Source of the DNA: Nocardia carnea
Lineage (GTDB): Bacteria; Actinomycetota; Actinomycetes; Mycobacteriales; Mycobacteriaceae
DNA length: 64,000 nucleotides
Direction: 5' to 3'
Assembly: GCF_029868325.1 (NCBI RefSeq)
Contig: NZ_JARWNW010000261.1
Location: 58,469-122,468 of the forward strand
The position numbers and the translations under genes are program-made. Under the pieces are notes generated by a model that worked only from the letters and a program-made list of their open reading frames with translations, was not told the DNA's origin and made no database searches. This document shows, one piece after another, positions 63,937 through 64,000 of the stretch. Numbering within the stretch: position 1 is the stretch's first letter; every line of letters begins with the position of its first letter.

Positions 63937-64000
63937 ATGGGAACCATCGCCGTACACGAGTTCGTCTCCCTCGACGGGTCGTACGAGGATCCGTCGTTCA
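63937..64000 (+). CDS. Dihydrofolate-reductase-like (RibD C-terminal domain) protein, 3' end cut
   Basis: Only 21 residues are visible: MGTIAVHEFVSLDGSYEDPSF. The VHEFVSLDGxxEDPS pattern is the usual N-terminus of small RibD-C/dihydrofolate-reductase-like proteins in actinobacteria. GAAAGGA lies about ten bases before the ATG. The gene runs off the window, so nothing more can be said. Confidence 0.65.
   Translation, partial: MGTIAVHEFVSLDGSYEDPSF

Overview
High-GC, gene-dense DNA from a mycolic-acid actinomycete, most likely Nocardia or a close relative. The evidence is NmtR/CtpJ, IrtA/IrtB and mycobactin-type (Mbt) enzymes that resemble mycobacterial proteins, GTG/TTG starts with GGAGG sites, and IdeR-type iron boxes. 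Nearly the whole window is a metal-homeostasis island with two complete metallophore systems side by side.

Layout. (1) 1-5.2 kb: a truncated methyltransferase, an alpha/beta-hydrolase relic, nickel/cobalt-type repressor nmtR divergent from the P-type ATPase ctpJ, a TetR regulator, and a Zur-type Fur-family repressor with a 15-bp palindrome directly upstream. (2) 5.6-35.9 kb: a salicylate-primed, heterocycle-forming NRPS cluster. It has a YbtP/YbtQ-like ABC pair, a salicylate synthase, a P450, an O-methyltransferase-like enzyme, two NRPSs (ArCP-[Cy-A-PCP]x3, then docking-Cy-A(MT)-PCP-TE), a saccharopine-dehydrogenase-like oxidoreductase, a thiazolinyl imide reductase, a second P450, a small methyltransferase and an MFS exporter. 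Its control regions carry AT-rich Fur/Zur-like palindromes, not iron boxes. The layout recalls coelibactin, a Zur-regulated Streptomyces cluster, so I infer a zinc-responsive metallophore with up to four heterocycles. (3) 36.0-61.4 kb: a second cluster whose control regions carry 19-bp IdeR-type iron boxes. It has salicyl-AMP ligase, a second salicylate synthase, IrtA/IrtB, an ArCP-Cy-A-PCP NRPS fused to a GNAT acyltransferase, an IucA/IucC-family (DesD-like) synthetase, an Ntn-hydrolase, a free-standing condensation domain, a PLP amino-acid decarboxylase, an N-monooxygenase, an acyl carrier protein, an acyl-CoA dehydrogenase, a WS/DGAT-like acyltransferase and a fatty acyl-AMP ligase. This joins the desferrioxamine gene set (decarboxylase, hydroxylase, acyltransferase, NIS synthetase) to mycobactin head and lipid-tail chemistry. 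It predicts a lipidated aryl-oxazoline/hydroxamate siderophore of the kind described chemically as nocardichelin. (4) 61.5-64 kb: a small secreted protein behind another iron box, an ABC-2 exporter pair, and the start of a dihydrofolate-reductase-like gene.

The two systems appear linked. Each has its own salicylate synthase and transporter, but the only stand-alone aryl-AMP ligase in the window lies in the iron-box half. No MbtH-like protein, substrate-binding protein, tRNA, rRNA, CRISPR array or insertion sequence was seen. Functional statements rest on motif reading and remembered family knowledge; no database search or alignment was run.
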